Assembly: GCA_040752635.1 (NCBI GenBank)
Contig: JBFMGS010000036.1
Location: 1-24,914, forward strand
Source: JBFMGS01 sp040752635
GTDB taxonomy: Bacteria; Bacillota; SHA-98; UBA4971
Reading direction: 5' to 3'
Length of the DNA stretch: 24,914 nucleotides
Positions within the stretch are counted from its first letter, which is position 1. Each line of letters opens with the position of its first letter. Below, piece by piece: positions 7,970 to 15,396 of the stretch. The notes beneath the pieces were generated by a model. That model ran no database searches, was not told the DNA's origin, and saw only the letters and a list, made by a program, of their open reading frames with translations. The translations under genes were made by a program, and so were the position numbers.

Positions 7970-8224
7970 ATGCGAAAAACAGTGGTTACGAAAGAGGACG
8001 GTCGTTACCTCATCTATTATTCGTTCGCCGAGGGATGCGAGCCGCTCAACGAGGAGGCTCGCAATGAGGAGGCTGGTGCTCCCGCAGAGCCCGGCCGTGC
8101 CAGGGCTAGCCCTCTGAGCGAGGGCGAACGGAGATCGAACGGCGAGACCCCGGGGGCCGGGCGAGCGGACGGGGCGGTCTCGAGCGTCAACGGACGGGCC
8201 GGTCTCAACGTCAGAGAGCTATGA
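7970..8224 (+). CDS. Small hypothetical protein upstream of galT
   Basis: 84 aa, function unknown. The first ~25 residues (MRKTVVTKEDGRYLIYYSF) look like a folded, constrained segment. The rest is a low-complexity, Glu/Arg/Gly/Ala-rich tail likely to be disordered. ATG at 7970; AGAGGTG lies 12 bases upstream, a loose but usable ribosome-binding site. It ends 45 bases before galT in the same direction, so the two may be cotranscribed. I have an impression of short proteins with similar KEDGRYLIYY starts in other Bacillota, but cannot confirm it. The GC-rich tail may be a read-through artefact of high GC. Confidence 0.5.
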   Translation: MRKTVVTKEDGRYLIYYSFAEGCEPLNEEARNEEAGAPAEPGRARASPLSEGERRSNGETPGAGRADGAVSSVNGRAGLNVREL

Positions 8225-8269
8225 GAGGGAACGATCTCGACATCGAGCAGGAGGTTTCAGCAGCTGGAA

Positions 8270-9259
8270 ATGTCTGAGCTCAGGTGGAATCCTATACTGG
8301 AGGAATGGATAGTCACTGCTACCCACCGGCAGGAGAGGACCTACAAGCCGCCGGAAGGGCACTGTCCGCTTTGTCCGACGCAGGACCCTCGCTTCCCAAC
8401 GGAAGTGCCGGCCTCTAGTTACGAGATAGTGGTTTTCGAAAACAAGTTCCCGTCCTTTAGACCCCTGGCTCCTGCCCCTGCGGTGGAGTCTAGCGGGATC
8501 TACGAGGTGGCACCGGCGCAGGGGGTATGCGAGGTTGTGCTCTACACCCAGGAGCACCACACAACTCTCACAGAGCAGAGCGTGGAACATATCACGCATC
8601 TGGTAGAGGTATGGACCGATAGGTACGAGGAGCTCGGTAGGCTGGATTACGTCAAATATGTCTTGATCTTTGAAAACAAGGGGGACGTGATAGGGGTCAC
8701 TCTTCACCACCCACACGGTCAGATATACGGATTCCCTTTCATCCCGCCACGCGCTGCCAGAGAGCTCGAGTCCTCCAGCAGATACATGTCGAAGAGGGGG
8801 CGGTGCCTCTTCTGTGACGTAATGGATGAGGAACTTCGGGACGGCAGACGCATTGTTGCCGAGAATGACAGGTTTGTGGGCTTCATCCCTTTCTTTGCCA
8901 GATACCCGTATGAAGTCCATCTGTATCCCCGCACCCATAGTGGCTGCCTGCTTGAGTTCGACGGTGATGAAAGGTCTGCCTTCGCAGAGATCTTGAAGGC
9001 CGTGATGGTGAAGTACGACAGCCTGTTTGGGTTCTCTCTTCCCTACATGATGATAATGCATCAGGTGCCCACCGACGGGCGCCGGTACGAACATTACCAC
9101 TTGCATGTTGAGTTCTATCCCCCTCACAGAACAGCGACGAAGATCAAGTACCTGGCAGGGTGCGAATCCGGGGCAGGTATGTTCATAAATGATACCCTGC
9201 CTGAAGAGAAGGCGCGGGAACTGAGGGAAGCGGGTTCGGGCCGGATACCGGATGGATGA
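8270..9259 (+). CDS. galT: Galactose-1-phosphate uridylyltransferase (GalT)
   Basis: Leloir-pathway enzyme exchanging UMP between UDP-glucose and galactose-1-phosphate in the cytoplasm. 329 aa, a typical GalT length. The N-terminus MSELRWNPILEEWIVTA matches the family pattern of (R)xxPxxxxWVxxA. Zinc ligands C32 and C35 lie in CPLC. The catalytic triad motif HPHGQ is at residues 147-151, with H149 the residue uridylylated during the reaction. A second HIT-like half follows, with CLFCDV, and an HYHLHVEFYPP segment near the C-terminus. AGGAGGT (8249-8255) is 14 bases from the ATG, rather far; an in-frame CTG at 8264 would be better spaced, so the exact start is slightly uncertain. No galK or galE is in the window. 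Together with GH31 and the hexose importer it indicates galactose use. Confidence 0.95.
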   Translation: MSELRWNPILEEWIVTATHRQERTYKPPEGHCPLCPTQDPRFPTEVPASSYEIVVFENKFPSFRPLAPAPAVESSGIYEVAPAQGVCEVVLYTQEHHTTLTEQSVEHITHLVEVWTDRYEELGRLDYVKYVLIFENKGDVIGVTLHHPHGQIYGFPFIPPRAARELESSSRYMSKRGRCLFCDVMDEELRDGRRIVAENDRFVGFIPFFARYPYEVHLYPRTHSGCLLEFDGDERSAFAEILKAVMVKYDSLFGFSLPYMMIMHQVPTDGRRYEHYHLHVEFYPPHRTATKIKYLAGCESGAGMFINDTLPEEKARELREAGSGRIPDG

Positions 9260-9766
9260 CGGCTTGAAGCTACAAAACGTAGCCGGGCTAGCCGTTGAGT
9301 GCCCACCTACCTGCATTGGCCGCTTGCAGAGACAGTCAGCGGCTGCGTTTGAGGGACCTGCCCGGGTGGGAGGCGCCAGCAGGGGCGGTCCGCGACGAGC
9401 CGGGAGCGCCGCCTTTGACTCGAGAGACCTTCTCGAGCCTCGACTGGAGAGGCTCCCCCTCTAGGCACGGACCTCAGTATCCGTGGTGAACGCAACGTAT
9501 GGAGCAAGGTTTGTTGGCGCAGCGGCAGCCAGGTCCCGGGACCGTTAAGGCTGAAAGGTCCGACCGGCCGGGGCGCGATGTCACAGCGGCGATGCATGGG
9601 TGAAACGGGCATGCGTGAAGTGGTAGGAGGTGGTAGGGTCGGAAGAGCATGGGTTAGAAGTCGCGGATCTCTGAGTGGAAGCGTAGGTGAGGGTTAGGGA
9701 CTTCCTGGGCCATGTGCTAGTGTGCTCGGGTGGGTCGGTGTGAGGCTCCTCGATACCATCTCAAAC
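9260..9766. other. Long leader/intergenic region upstream of the sugar-binding protein
   Basis: Over 500 bases with no supported gene. Two overlapping hairpins sit at 9419-9437 (CTCGAGA/TCTCGAG, 5-base loop) and 9435-9455 (GAGCCT/AGGCTC); sharing the bases at 9435-9437, they cannot both form. From ~9618 to 9740 the plus strand is notably G-rich with many GG/GGG tracts (for example GGTAGGAGGTGGTAGGG). No promoter with good hexamers was found, although one is expected before the binding-protein gene. Confidence 0.35.
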
Positions 9767-9779
9767 AGGAGGGATAAGG

Positions 9780-11042
9780 ATGAAGATTACGAAGTGGTTA
9801 GCCCTTCTCGGGATCAGCGTGATGTTCTTCGGGTGCCTGGGTGCGACGGCAACTTCAGCTCCTCTTAGCGGCAAGCTTGAGATCTTCTCCTGGTGGGCGG
9901 GAGACGAAGGACCTGCCTTGCAAGCGTTGATCGAACGATACGAGAGCCTGCACCCTGGCGTAAAGGTGATCAATTCTACGGTCACGGGTGGAGCCGGGGT
10001 CAATGCCAAAGCAGTTTTAAAGACACGCATGCTTGGGGGCGATCCTCCGGATTCGTTCCAGGTCCATGCCGGACAGGAACTCATCGGCACGTGGGTTGTG
10101 GCAGGGCGCATGGAGGATCTCAGCGCCCTTTACGCCAAGGAAGGATGGAAGTCGGTATTCCCTGAGGGCCTTCTGAAGCTGCTCAGCACGGATCGAGGCA
10201 TCTGGTCTGTGCCTGTGAACATCCACCGGTCCAACGTTCTCTGGTATGTCCCGGACAACCTCAAGCGCTGGGGCGTCAAGGTACCTGCCACGTGGGACGA
10301 GTTCCTCGCCATCGCTCCGACGCTCAAGTCAAAAGGCATAGTCCCGCTGGCCCTGGGCGAGAACTGGACTGTCTCGCATCTTTGGGAAAGCGTGGCCCTT
10401 GCCTGTCTCGGCCGGGAGAAGTGGGAGGCGCTGTGGCAGGGCAAGCTGTCCTGGAAAAGCCCCGAGGCGGTAGGGGTGTGGAAGACCTTCGCGCAGATCC
10501 TGCAGTTCACCAACCAGGATGCCCCGTCCCTCTCGTGGCAGCAGGCGACCGACATGGTCGTCAAAGGGCAGGCGGCGTTCAACGTCATGGGCGACTGGGC
10601 GGCAGGCTACATGGCTACTACTCTCCGCCTGCAGCCGGGGAAGGACTTCGGATGGGCACCCTCCCCCGGCACTCAGGGTGTCTTCATGATGCTCTCCGAC
10701 TCGTTCGGGCTGCCAGTGGGAGCGCCGAACCGGGAGAACACCCTGGCGTGGTTGAAGGTGCTTGGAAGCCGGGAAGCTCAGGACATATTCAATCCGTTGA
10801 AAGGCTCTATCAGCGCCCGTACAGACAGCGACCTCTCCAAGTACAACGCGTATCTGCAAAGCGCGGCAAAGGACTGGAAAACCAACGCGATTGCGGGCAG
10901 CCTGGTTCATGGCGTGGTAGCGAATGAGCGGTTCATGAACGATTTTGCTACGGTCATGGAGATCTTCCTTAATGGCCGGAATCCCGAGGCCGCAGCCAAC
11001 GCCGCCCAGGCAATTGCCATCCAGGCGGGCATAGCTCGCTAA
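9780..11042 (+). CDS. Sugar ABC transporter substrate-binding protein (glucose/galactose type)
   Basis: Extracellular family-1 solute-binding protein that captures a hexose and delivers it to the permeases encoded downstream. 420 aa. Residues 1-27 form an export signal with hydrophobic core ALLGISVMFFGCLG. Cys19 might be lipid-modified, but FFGC is a poor lipobox. Recognisable stretches are IFSWWAGDEGPAL (35-47), GGAGVNAKAVLKTRMLGGDPP (from 70), FQVHAGQELIGTWV (93-106), VNIHRSNVLWY (147-156) and later SWQQATDMV and MGDWAAGYM. From memory these match closely the glucose/galactose-binding protein of Thermus thermophilus and its relatives, so glucose or galactose is the likely ligand. AGGAGGG (9767-9773) six bases before the ATG is an excellent ribosome-binding site, as expected for the abundant component. 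Exact sugar specificity is inference. Confidence 0.92.
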   Translation: MKITKWLALLGISVMFFGCLGATATSAPLSGKLEIFSWWAGDEGPALQALIERYESLHPGVKVINSTVTGGAGVNAKAVLKTRMLGGDPPDSFQVHAGQELIGTWVVAGRMEDLSALYAKEGWKSVFPEGLLKLLSTDRGIWSVPVNIHRSNVLWYVPDNLKRWGVKVPATWDEFLAIAPTLKSKGIVPLALGENWTVSHLWESVALACLGREKWEALWQGKLSWKSPEAVGVWKTFAQILQFTNQDAPSLSWQQATDMVVKGQAAFNVMGDWAAGYMATTLRLQPGKDFGWAPSPGTQGVFMMLSDSFGLPVGAPNRENTLAWLKVLGSREAQDIFNPLKGSISARTDSDLSKYNAYLQSAAKDWKTNAIAGSLVHGVVANERFMNDFATVMEIFLNGRNPEAAANAAQAIAIQAGIAR

Positions 11043-11441
11043 TTGGTGCAGGGTAGCTCGCCAGTGGCTGCGGAGGGCGCCGGCTAATCGGATCGCGTGC
11101 GAGGACCTAATAGAGCGAACGGTTCAAGGATAGGGGTGTCACGATCGTGGCGCCACGGCGGCCCGCGAGGTCGCCTTGGCGCCACCGCCACCCTGGCGGC
11201 TTCGGCCGGCGACGGCTTGGAGTGGCGGGTGCTTGCACAATCTAGTGGGGCGCTCCGCAAGGACATCCCAATGCCCTATCGCCAGCTCTTTCGACGGAGG
11301 ACACAAGGCTACAAGGCCTGTCGTTCCTCTTGGTGGCCGTGTTCACCTTCCCAAGCGGAAACGACGAATCTGATGCCGGCAACCCCGGGCGGTGTTTGCT
11401 CCCTGACGGGTAGTATGAGCTTCTCATGATGGATTCCCCTC
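11043..11441 (+). other. Structured spacer between binding-protein and permease genes
   Basis: A 414-base gap inside what should be one operon, with no coding sequence I can support. It holds GC-rich inverted repeats: the perfect palindrome CGTGGCGCCACG (11146-11157); CCGCCA/TGGCGG with a CCC loop (11185-11199); and an outer stem GTCGCC (11170-11175) with GGCGAC (11208-11213) that encloses the latter. No T-run follows, so this is not a standard terminator. Such structures commonly stabilise the upstream mRNA so that binding protein exceeds permease; that role is inferred. Confidence 0.45.
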
Positions 11442-11456
11442 GGGAGGCGAGAGGAG

Positions 11457-12581
11457 ATGCGGTGGACACGCATTAAGGGCGACCAGTTGGCGGCAGTTCT
11501 TGTCATCATGCCTTCCCTTGCTCTACTGGCCATATTCGTCTATGGGTTTATCGGGCGCACGATATACATATCGCTGACCGACTGGGGCCAAGGGGCGGCT
11601 CTTGCCCTGAAGCCCGAGATACATCTAATCGGGCTCCAGAACTACAGGGACCTCTTCGCCGGTTTCCTCAACGTTCGCTTCCGGCAGGACATAGTCAACA
11701 TGGTCTTCTTTACGTTGCTCTTTGTGGCGGCTTCTTTGACGACCGGGCTTTTCCTGGCAACTCTCATTGACCAACGCATCCGGGGGGAAGCGCTGTTTCG
11801 CACCACCTTCCTGTTCCCCATGTCGCTATCATTCATCGTGACAGGGACCATCTGGCGCTGGCTTTTTCAGCCCCGGGGCGGCGTCAACGTGCTTCCTGCG
11901 ACGGTCGGGCTGCCGCCCGGCGGGTTCCTGTGGCTCAGCAGCAGGGATCAAACGTTGCAGTTCAACTGGCAGATGCTGCCTTACTATCTTGGGGTGGTCG
12001 CATCCGTCGTGCTGGCCGCCGCTGTGCTGTGGCTACTGTTCCGCCACCGGCACAGAAGCGCTCTCATAGCGGCAGTGCCAGCCGTGGTCGTGGTAGCCTG
12101 GACGCTTTCGGGCCATGCTGGCACATGCCATATCTTGCCATCTCCGGAGCCCCATGGTTTCAACCTTGCCCTCATCGGCGTCGTGATAGCGGCCTCCTGG
12201 CAGATGTCGGGATACACCATGGCCCTCTATCTTGCGGGGCTCCGTACCATTCCCGACGAGCTGCGGGAGGCTGCACGGGTGGATGGCGCAAGCCAGTTTC
12301 AGATGTATCGCTACGTGGAACTCCCTTTGCTGACGCCCATTACGTGGAGTGCCATCATAGTGCTGGGTCACATTGCGCTCAAGATCTTCGACCTCATCTT
12401 CGCCATGGCGGGACCCGACAATGCGCCCACGAGCGTGCCGGCGATCCTGATGTTTCTTACCACGTTCCGCGGTAACGAGCTTGCAAAGGGGGCCTCCATC
12501 GCCGTCATTCTGTTGGTTATGGTCTCCACACTAATCGTTCCTTACCTCGTGACTTCCCTGCGAGCGAGGAGTGGTCGGTAG
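11457..12581 (+). CDS. Sugar ABC transporter permease, MalF type
   Basis: Inner-membrane permease pairing with the protein encoded next. 374 aa, longer than the usual ~290-310. The N-terminal helix (LAAVLVIMPSLALLAIFVYGF) is followed by core helices and the EAA loop E271-A-A-R-V-D-G-A, which docks the ATPase. The extra length is a central insert after PRGGVNVLPATVGLPPGG: it contains hydrophobic segments YYLGVVASVVLAAAVLWLLF and ALIAAVPAVVVVAWTL around a basic HRHRS turn, i.e. probably two additional transmembrane helices before the conserved LIGVVIAASWQMSGY. GGGAGG (11442-11447) is nine bases before the ATG at 11457. No ATPase gene follows, so a shared MsmX/UgpC-type ATPase encoded elsewhere is likely. 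Confidence 0.92.
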   Translation: MRWTRIKGDQLAAVLVIMPSLALLAIFVYGFIGRTIYISLTDWGQGAALALKPEIHLIGLQNYRDLFAGFLNVRFRQDIVNMVFFTLLFVAASLTTGLFLATLIDQRIRGEALFRTTFLFPMSLSFIVTGTIWRWLFQPRGGVNVLPATVGLPPGGFLWLSSRDQTLQFNWQMLPYYLGVVASVVLAAAVLWLLFRHRHRSALIAAVPAVVVVAWTLSGHAGTCHILPSPEPHGFNLALIGVVIAASWQMSGYTMALYLAGLRTIPDELREAARVDGASQFQMYRYVELPLLTPITWSAIIVLGHIALKIFDLIFAMAGPDNAPTSVPAILMFLTTFRGNELAKGASIAVILLVMVSTLIVPYLVTSLRARSGR

Positions 12582-12583
12582 CA

Positions 12584-13405
12584 ATGTGCCAACAACGTGC
12601 AATCAGGTGTCTCGTGTACACTCTCCTCATCCTCCTTGCTGTGGCGTATCTCGTGCCCGTCTACATGACGGTTGTCACAAGCCTGAAAGCGCCATCGGAG
12701 ATCAACCTCCTCACTGCGTGGAATCCTCCGGCGCGTCCGTACTGGGCGAGCTATTCTACCGCGTTGAAGCAATTCGCCCCTTCTCTGAAGAACAGTGTGA
12801 TCCTGGCGATCACTGCCACGCTGGTCTCAGCGGCGCTTGGCTCGCTGAACGGCTACGTTCTGTGCAAGTGGGCGTTCCCTGGCGCTGGGGTTGTCCTGCC
12901 GTTGATAGTATTCGGCATGTTCATACCCTACCAGAGCATCCTTGTTCCCCTGTTCCAGTTCATGCGTAGGATCGGGCTCTACGGCGGCTTGCCCGGCCTT
13001 GTGCTGGTTCACGTGGTATACGGGCTGCCCATAACTACCCTGCTTTTCCGGAGCTTCTATGCGGAGATCCCCGATGAACTGCTCGGAGCTGCATTTATAG
13101 ATGGGGCTAACTTCCTTGGCATATACCGGTGGATAGTAATGCCTCTCTCTGGCCCTCCGTTCCTGGTCGTCGCGATCTGGCAATTTACGCAGATATGGAA
13201 CGAGTTCCTGTTTGCGGTGACACTCGCTCGCCCTGCTTCACAGCCCATCACAGTCGCCCTCGCTAACCTCGCCGGAGGCCAGGCGGTATCGTGGAACCTG
13301 CCCATGGCGGGTTCGGTCTTGGCCGCGCTGCCCACCGTGGTGGTGTACGTGCTGTTGGGCCGCTATTTCATCAGGGGTCTGCTGGCGGGTGCGCTCAAGG
13401 GATGA
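12584..13405 (+). CDS. Sugar ABC transporter permease, MalG type
   Basis: Second permease of the importer, 273 aa, the normal MalG-family length. Six hydrophobic segments; the N-terminal one reads LVYTLLILLAVAYLVPVYM and is followed by the family signature VVTSLKAPSE. The ATPase-docking loop is GAAFIDGA (G168-A-A), with Gly in place of the usual Glu of EAA, a change also found in some working permeases. The C-terminus RYFIRGLLAGALKG is the classic ending (usually FVRGLTAGAVKG). ATG at 12584 starts just after the previous stop (TAG 12579-12581), so the two are translationally coupled; GAGGAG (12566-12571) lies 12 bases upstream inside the previous gene. No terminator is seen after it. Confidence 0.93.
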   Translation: MCQQRAIRCLVYTLLILLAVAYLVPVYMTVVTSLKAPSEINLLTAWNPPARPYWASYSTALKQFAPSLKNSVILAITATLVSAALGSLNGYVLCKWAFPGAGVVLPLIVFGMFIPYQSILVPLFQFMRRIGLYGGLPGLVLVHVVYGLPITTLLFRSFYAEIPDELLGAAFIDGANFLGIYRWIVMPLSGPPFLVVAIWQFTQIWNEFLFAVTLARPASQPITVALANLAGGQAVSWNLPMAGSVLAALPTVVVYVLLGRYFIRGLLAGALKG

Positions 13406-13515
13406 AGGCGTCGGTCTCTAGCTACCTATTCAACCGACCCGTTCGCCGCTAGGCTGAGTCGCCCTGCCGACTTAGTTTAGACCCGGAATTCAGTGCCCCG
13501 TTGCTCGCAGCATGA

Positions 13516-13539
13516 ACCCGGTGGGGTGTAACCACGGGT
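13516..13539 (+). other. Hairpin in the leader of the TPR gene
   Basis: ACCCG-GTGG pairs with CCAC-GGGT around loop GGTGTAA with one bulged base. A longer-range pairing AGACCCG (13479-13485) with CGGGTCT (13535-13541) would compete. No T-run follows. Role unknown. Confidence 0.3.
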
Positions 13540-13611
13540 CTGAAGAAGGAAAACCTGTACAGGAGGTGGAACTCCTATGCCGAGCCTCACATCGGAAGGA
13601 GAGATGCGAAG

Positions 13612-14382
13612 GTGGCGAAGGGTTCCGGAAGTTCCAGAGTCGGGTTACTGGTCTTGATTGTCGCGGGAGTCGTCGCGCTGTGCGGCGGGGTTCTGTCCGC
13701 GGCTGGCAATGTGTTGGACTACACGGCCAGGGCAGATGAGATGTACCGGGGCAGGGCAGACGTGAGCAAGGTAAGAGAGTCAGTTGCCCTTTTGGATGAA
13801 GGCCTTAAAGCGTATCCGGAGCATTACGACATTCTTTGGCGACTTGCACGGGCGTACGAGTTTATCGGGGGCAAGAGTCCAAGAGAAAACAAACTGGCGA
13901 CTTACGAGAAGGCGAAGGATTACGCCGAAAGGGCTACTAAGGCCAACCCGAGCGGTCTGGACGGATGGTACTGGTATGGACTTGCCATCGGGCGATGGGG
14001 CGAGACGAGAGGTATTCTTCAGAGCCTGTCCATGGCGGGCCCGATGCGCGATGCGCTGGAGAAGGCAATCAAGATCGATCCAAACCATGCTCCATCGTAC
14101 CATGTGCTCGCGTGCCTCTACCGTGAACTGCCCGGCGTCATAAGCTTCGGAAACATCAACAAAGCACTTGAGTACTTTGAAAAGGCCATCGCGCTAAACC
14201 CAAACGATGTCGGGATGCGCCTGGATACAGCCAAGGCCTTCATCAAGAAGAAGGATTACGCAAAGGCGCGAGAGCATCTCAATTACCTGTTAGCCCTACC
14301 GAATGACCCAGAGGACCCTGCTTCAGACGAGGAGTCCAAGGAAGAGGCGAGAAAGCTATTGAAAAGCATTGAGGGGAAATGA
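13612..14382 (+). CDS. Membrane-anchored tetratricopeptide-repeat protein
   Basis: 256 aa. A short basic N-terminus, one hydrophobic helix (VGLLVLIVAGVVALCGGVL, residues ~10-28), then an all-helical TPR region. TPR-like units are visible: SVALLDEGLKAYPEHYDILWRLARAYE, AKDYAERATKANPSGLDGWYWYGLA, MRDALEKAIKIDPNHAPSYHVLACL and ALEYFEKAIALNPNDVGMRLD. The WYWYGLAIGR...PNHAPSYHVL spacing resembles the RMDN/TatT-like TPR subgroup, usually partner-binding scaffolds. The TPR part would face outside if the N-terminal helix is a signal anchor. GTG start at 13612, ten bases after AAGGAG (13596-13601). It is not clearly part of the sugar operon. Molecular role unknown. Confidence 0.85.
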   Translation: MAKGSGSSRVGLLVLIVAGVVALCGGVLSAAGNVLDYTARADEMYRGRADVSKVRESVALLDEGLKAYPEHYDILWRLARAYEFIGGKSPRENKLATYEKAKDYAERATKANPSGLDGWYWYGLAIGRWGETRGILQSLSMAGPMRDALEKAIKIDPNHAPSYHVLACLYRELPGVISFGNINKALEYFEKAIALNPNDVGMRLDTAKAFIKKKDYAKAREHLNYLLALPNDPEDPASDEESKEEARKLLKSIEGK

Positions 14383-14575
14383 CTGCTTTTGGGGGTACGA
14401 CGCCGCGTGGGCCAAACAAGAGGCTCACATTCTGCCAGGCGTGGCGCAACTGGCAAGACGGGAAGGCAGCGTACTACTGTTTCACCGTGCGTTACGTCGC
14501 CCGCTGATGCTTTGCTGGAGAGGCTTTGGAAGAACAGGGGCCCTGGCTGAGAGACCCTGAGGCCCTGGCAGAGGC
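14383..14575. other. Intergenic stretch before the tRNA-His promoter
   Basis: About 190 bases with GC-rich repeats of GGCCCTGG (14539-14546 and 14561-14568, inverted within CAGGGGCCCTG) but no gene and no clear T-run terminator for the TPR gene. Confidence 0.35.
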
Positions 14576-14604
14576 TTGACGGTACCAGGCTTATGTGGTA
14601 TTCT
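14576..14604 (+). promoter_or_regulatory. Sigma-A type promoter for tRNA-His
   Basis: TTGACG (14576-14581), a 17-base spacer, then TATTCT (14599-14604). Start expected near 14611, about 76 bases before the tRNA. Confidence 0.7.
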
Positions 14605-14686
14605 CTAGGTGTCCCGCGCGACAAGACCCGCTGGGCTGGTAAGTCGCGCACAGAATCAGTAACAGAAGCTGCTAGGTAGCTCTTGT

Positions 14687-14763
14687 GGTGGGTGTAGCTC
14701 AATGGTGAGAGCACTGGACTGTGGCTCCAGGGGTTGTGGGTTCGAATCCCATCATCCACCCCA
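14687..14763 (+). tRNA. tRNA-His (anticodon GTG)
   Basis: Cloverleaf with acceptor GTGGGTG (14688-14694) pairing to CATCCAC (14753-14759). The anticodon stem CTGGA/TCCAG encloses CTGTGGC with GTG at 14721-14723, and the T-loop is TTCGAAT. The extra 5' G at 14687 opposes C73 at 14760, the histidine-specific G-1:C73 pair, and CCA is encoded at 14761-14763. Confidence 0.97.
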
Positions 14764-14800
14764 TATTGTTAGGATTCGGCCCGTACGCTGGGCAAATATA

Positions 14801-14842
14801 AATGGACAGCGGCTGGTATTGTCCAACTGCTGTCCATTCTTC
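14801..14842 (+). terminator. Probable terminator after tRNA-His
   Basis: A perfect 10-bp stem, AATGGACAGC (14801-14810) with GCTGTCCATT (14829-14838), an 18-base loop, then CTTCC. ATAAATGG (14798-14805) can alternatively pair with CCATTTAT (14842-14849). The T-run is weak, but position and stem fit a tRNA terminator. Confidence 0.55.
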
Positions 14843-14862
14843 CATTTATGCAGCTAGAGGCG

Positions 14863-14970
14863 CTATTTATCGGAGAGCCCGAGAGCCCGCCGGAGATCGT
14901 CGATCATCTCGCGCTCGCCGGACGGGATCGCGTAGGCGTAGATATCGTGATCTTCCTGCAAGTCTCCCAT
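14863..14970 (-). CDS. Short minus-strand ORF, unknown
   Basis: 35 codons beginning MGDLQEDHDIYAYAIP and ending in SGEREMIDDLRRALGLSDK. The composition is acidic, helical and protein-like, unlike the Arg/Ser-rich noise frames nearby. There is no convincing ribosome-binding site, and a stop lies five codons upstream. It could be a small gene or the C-terminal scrap of a lost one. Confidence 0.3.
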   Translation of the reverse strand: MGDLQEDHDIYAYAIPSGEREMIDDLRRALGLSDK

Positions 14971-14984
14971 AGACGACTCACTTT

Positions 14985-15396
14985 AATCAGCGGGGAGAGT
15001 CCTGGACGGGCTGGGCCGGCGCTTCGTGAGTCCCGAGGGTATCAGTCTGCTGGTTCCAGTGACCTGAGCAAGCCACGTAGATCATCTCTCAAACAAGAGC
15101 CTTGTGGTCTTCAGCCGTTTTTATGTCACGGTCAGGGACATCATTCCCGAGCGCCTTTCTCCTTGCCTTCTTTGAGCCCCGAGCTCCTCAACTTCTACAA
15201 CGCCTTTACCCGCAAGGAGCCCATCAGCGTAACTCCTTGAAATGGCCTGCGGGGATCTGAAGACCGCGGATGCTGTTTTGCGTTCGATACGAACCGAAGA
15301 AGTTGTCTCCGTAGACGAAGTCGCCACCTACCAGCCAGACTATCAGCAAACCCCGGCGGAAAGGCCGATGCTGGAGTAAGACGAGGAGGCGTCACC
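14985..15396. other. Region of short coding-like scraps
   Basis: No intact gene. Short frames read like protein but are broken by stops: a plus-strand run ending in DGLGRRFVSPEGISLLVPVT (to ~15066), a segment RFYVTVRDIIPERL (~15115-15160), and a 45-codon frame 15242-15379 starting MACGDLKTADAVLRSIRT with no ribosome-binding site nearby. None matches a family I can name. The mixture of frames suggests decayed genes. Confidence 0.3.

Noticed and set aside
7599..8117. 172-codon plus-strand frame between the permease remnant and galT
   Set aside because: Arg/Ser/Cys-rich, no motif, no ribosome-binding site, and it runs out of frame through the better-supported small ORF at 7970.
8219..9316. 365-codon open frame on the minus strand opposite galT
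   Set aside because: Shadow of a high-GC gene: galT on the other strand has all catalytic motifs, whereas this frame is His/Arg-rich with no family signature.
14848..15240. 130-codon plus-strand frame after tRNA-His
   Set aside because: No ribosome-binding site, starts inside the terminator hairpin region, and coding-like stretches in the area lie in other frames.
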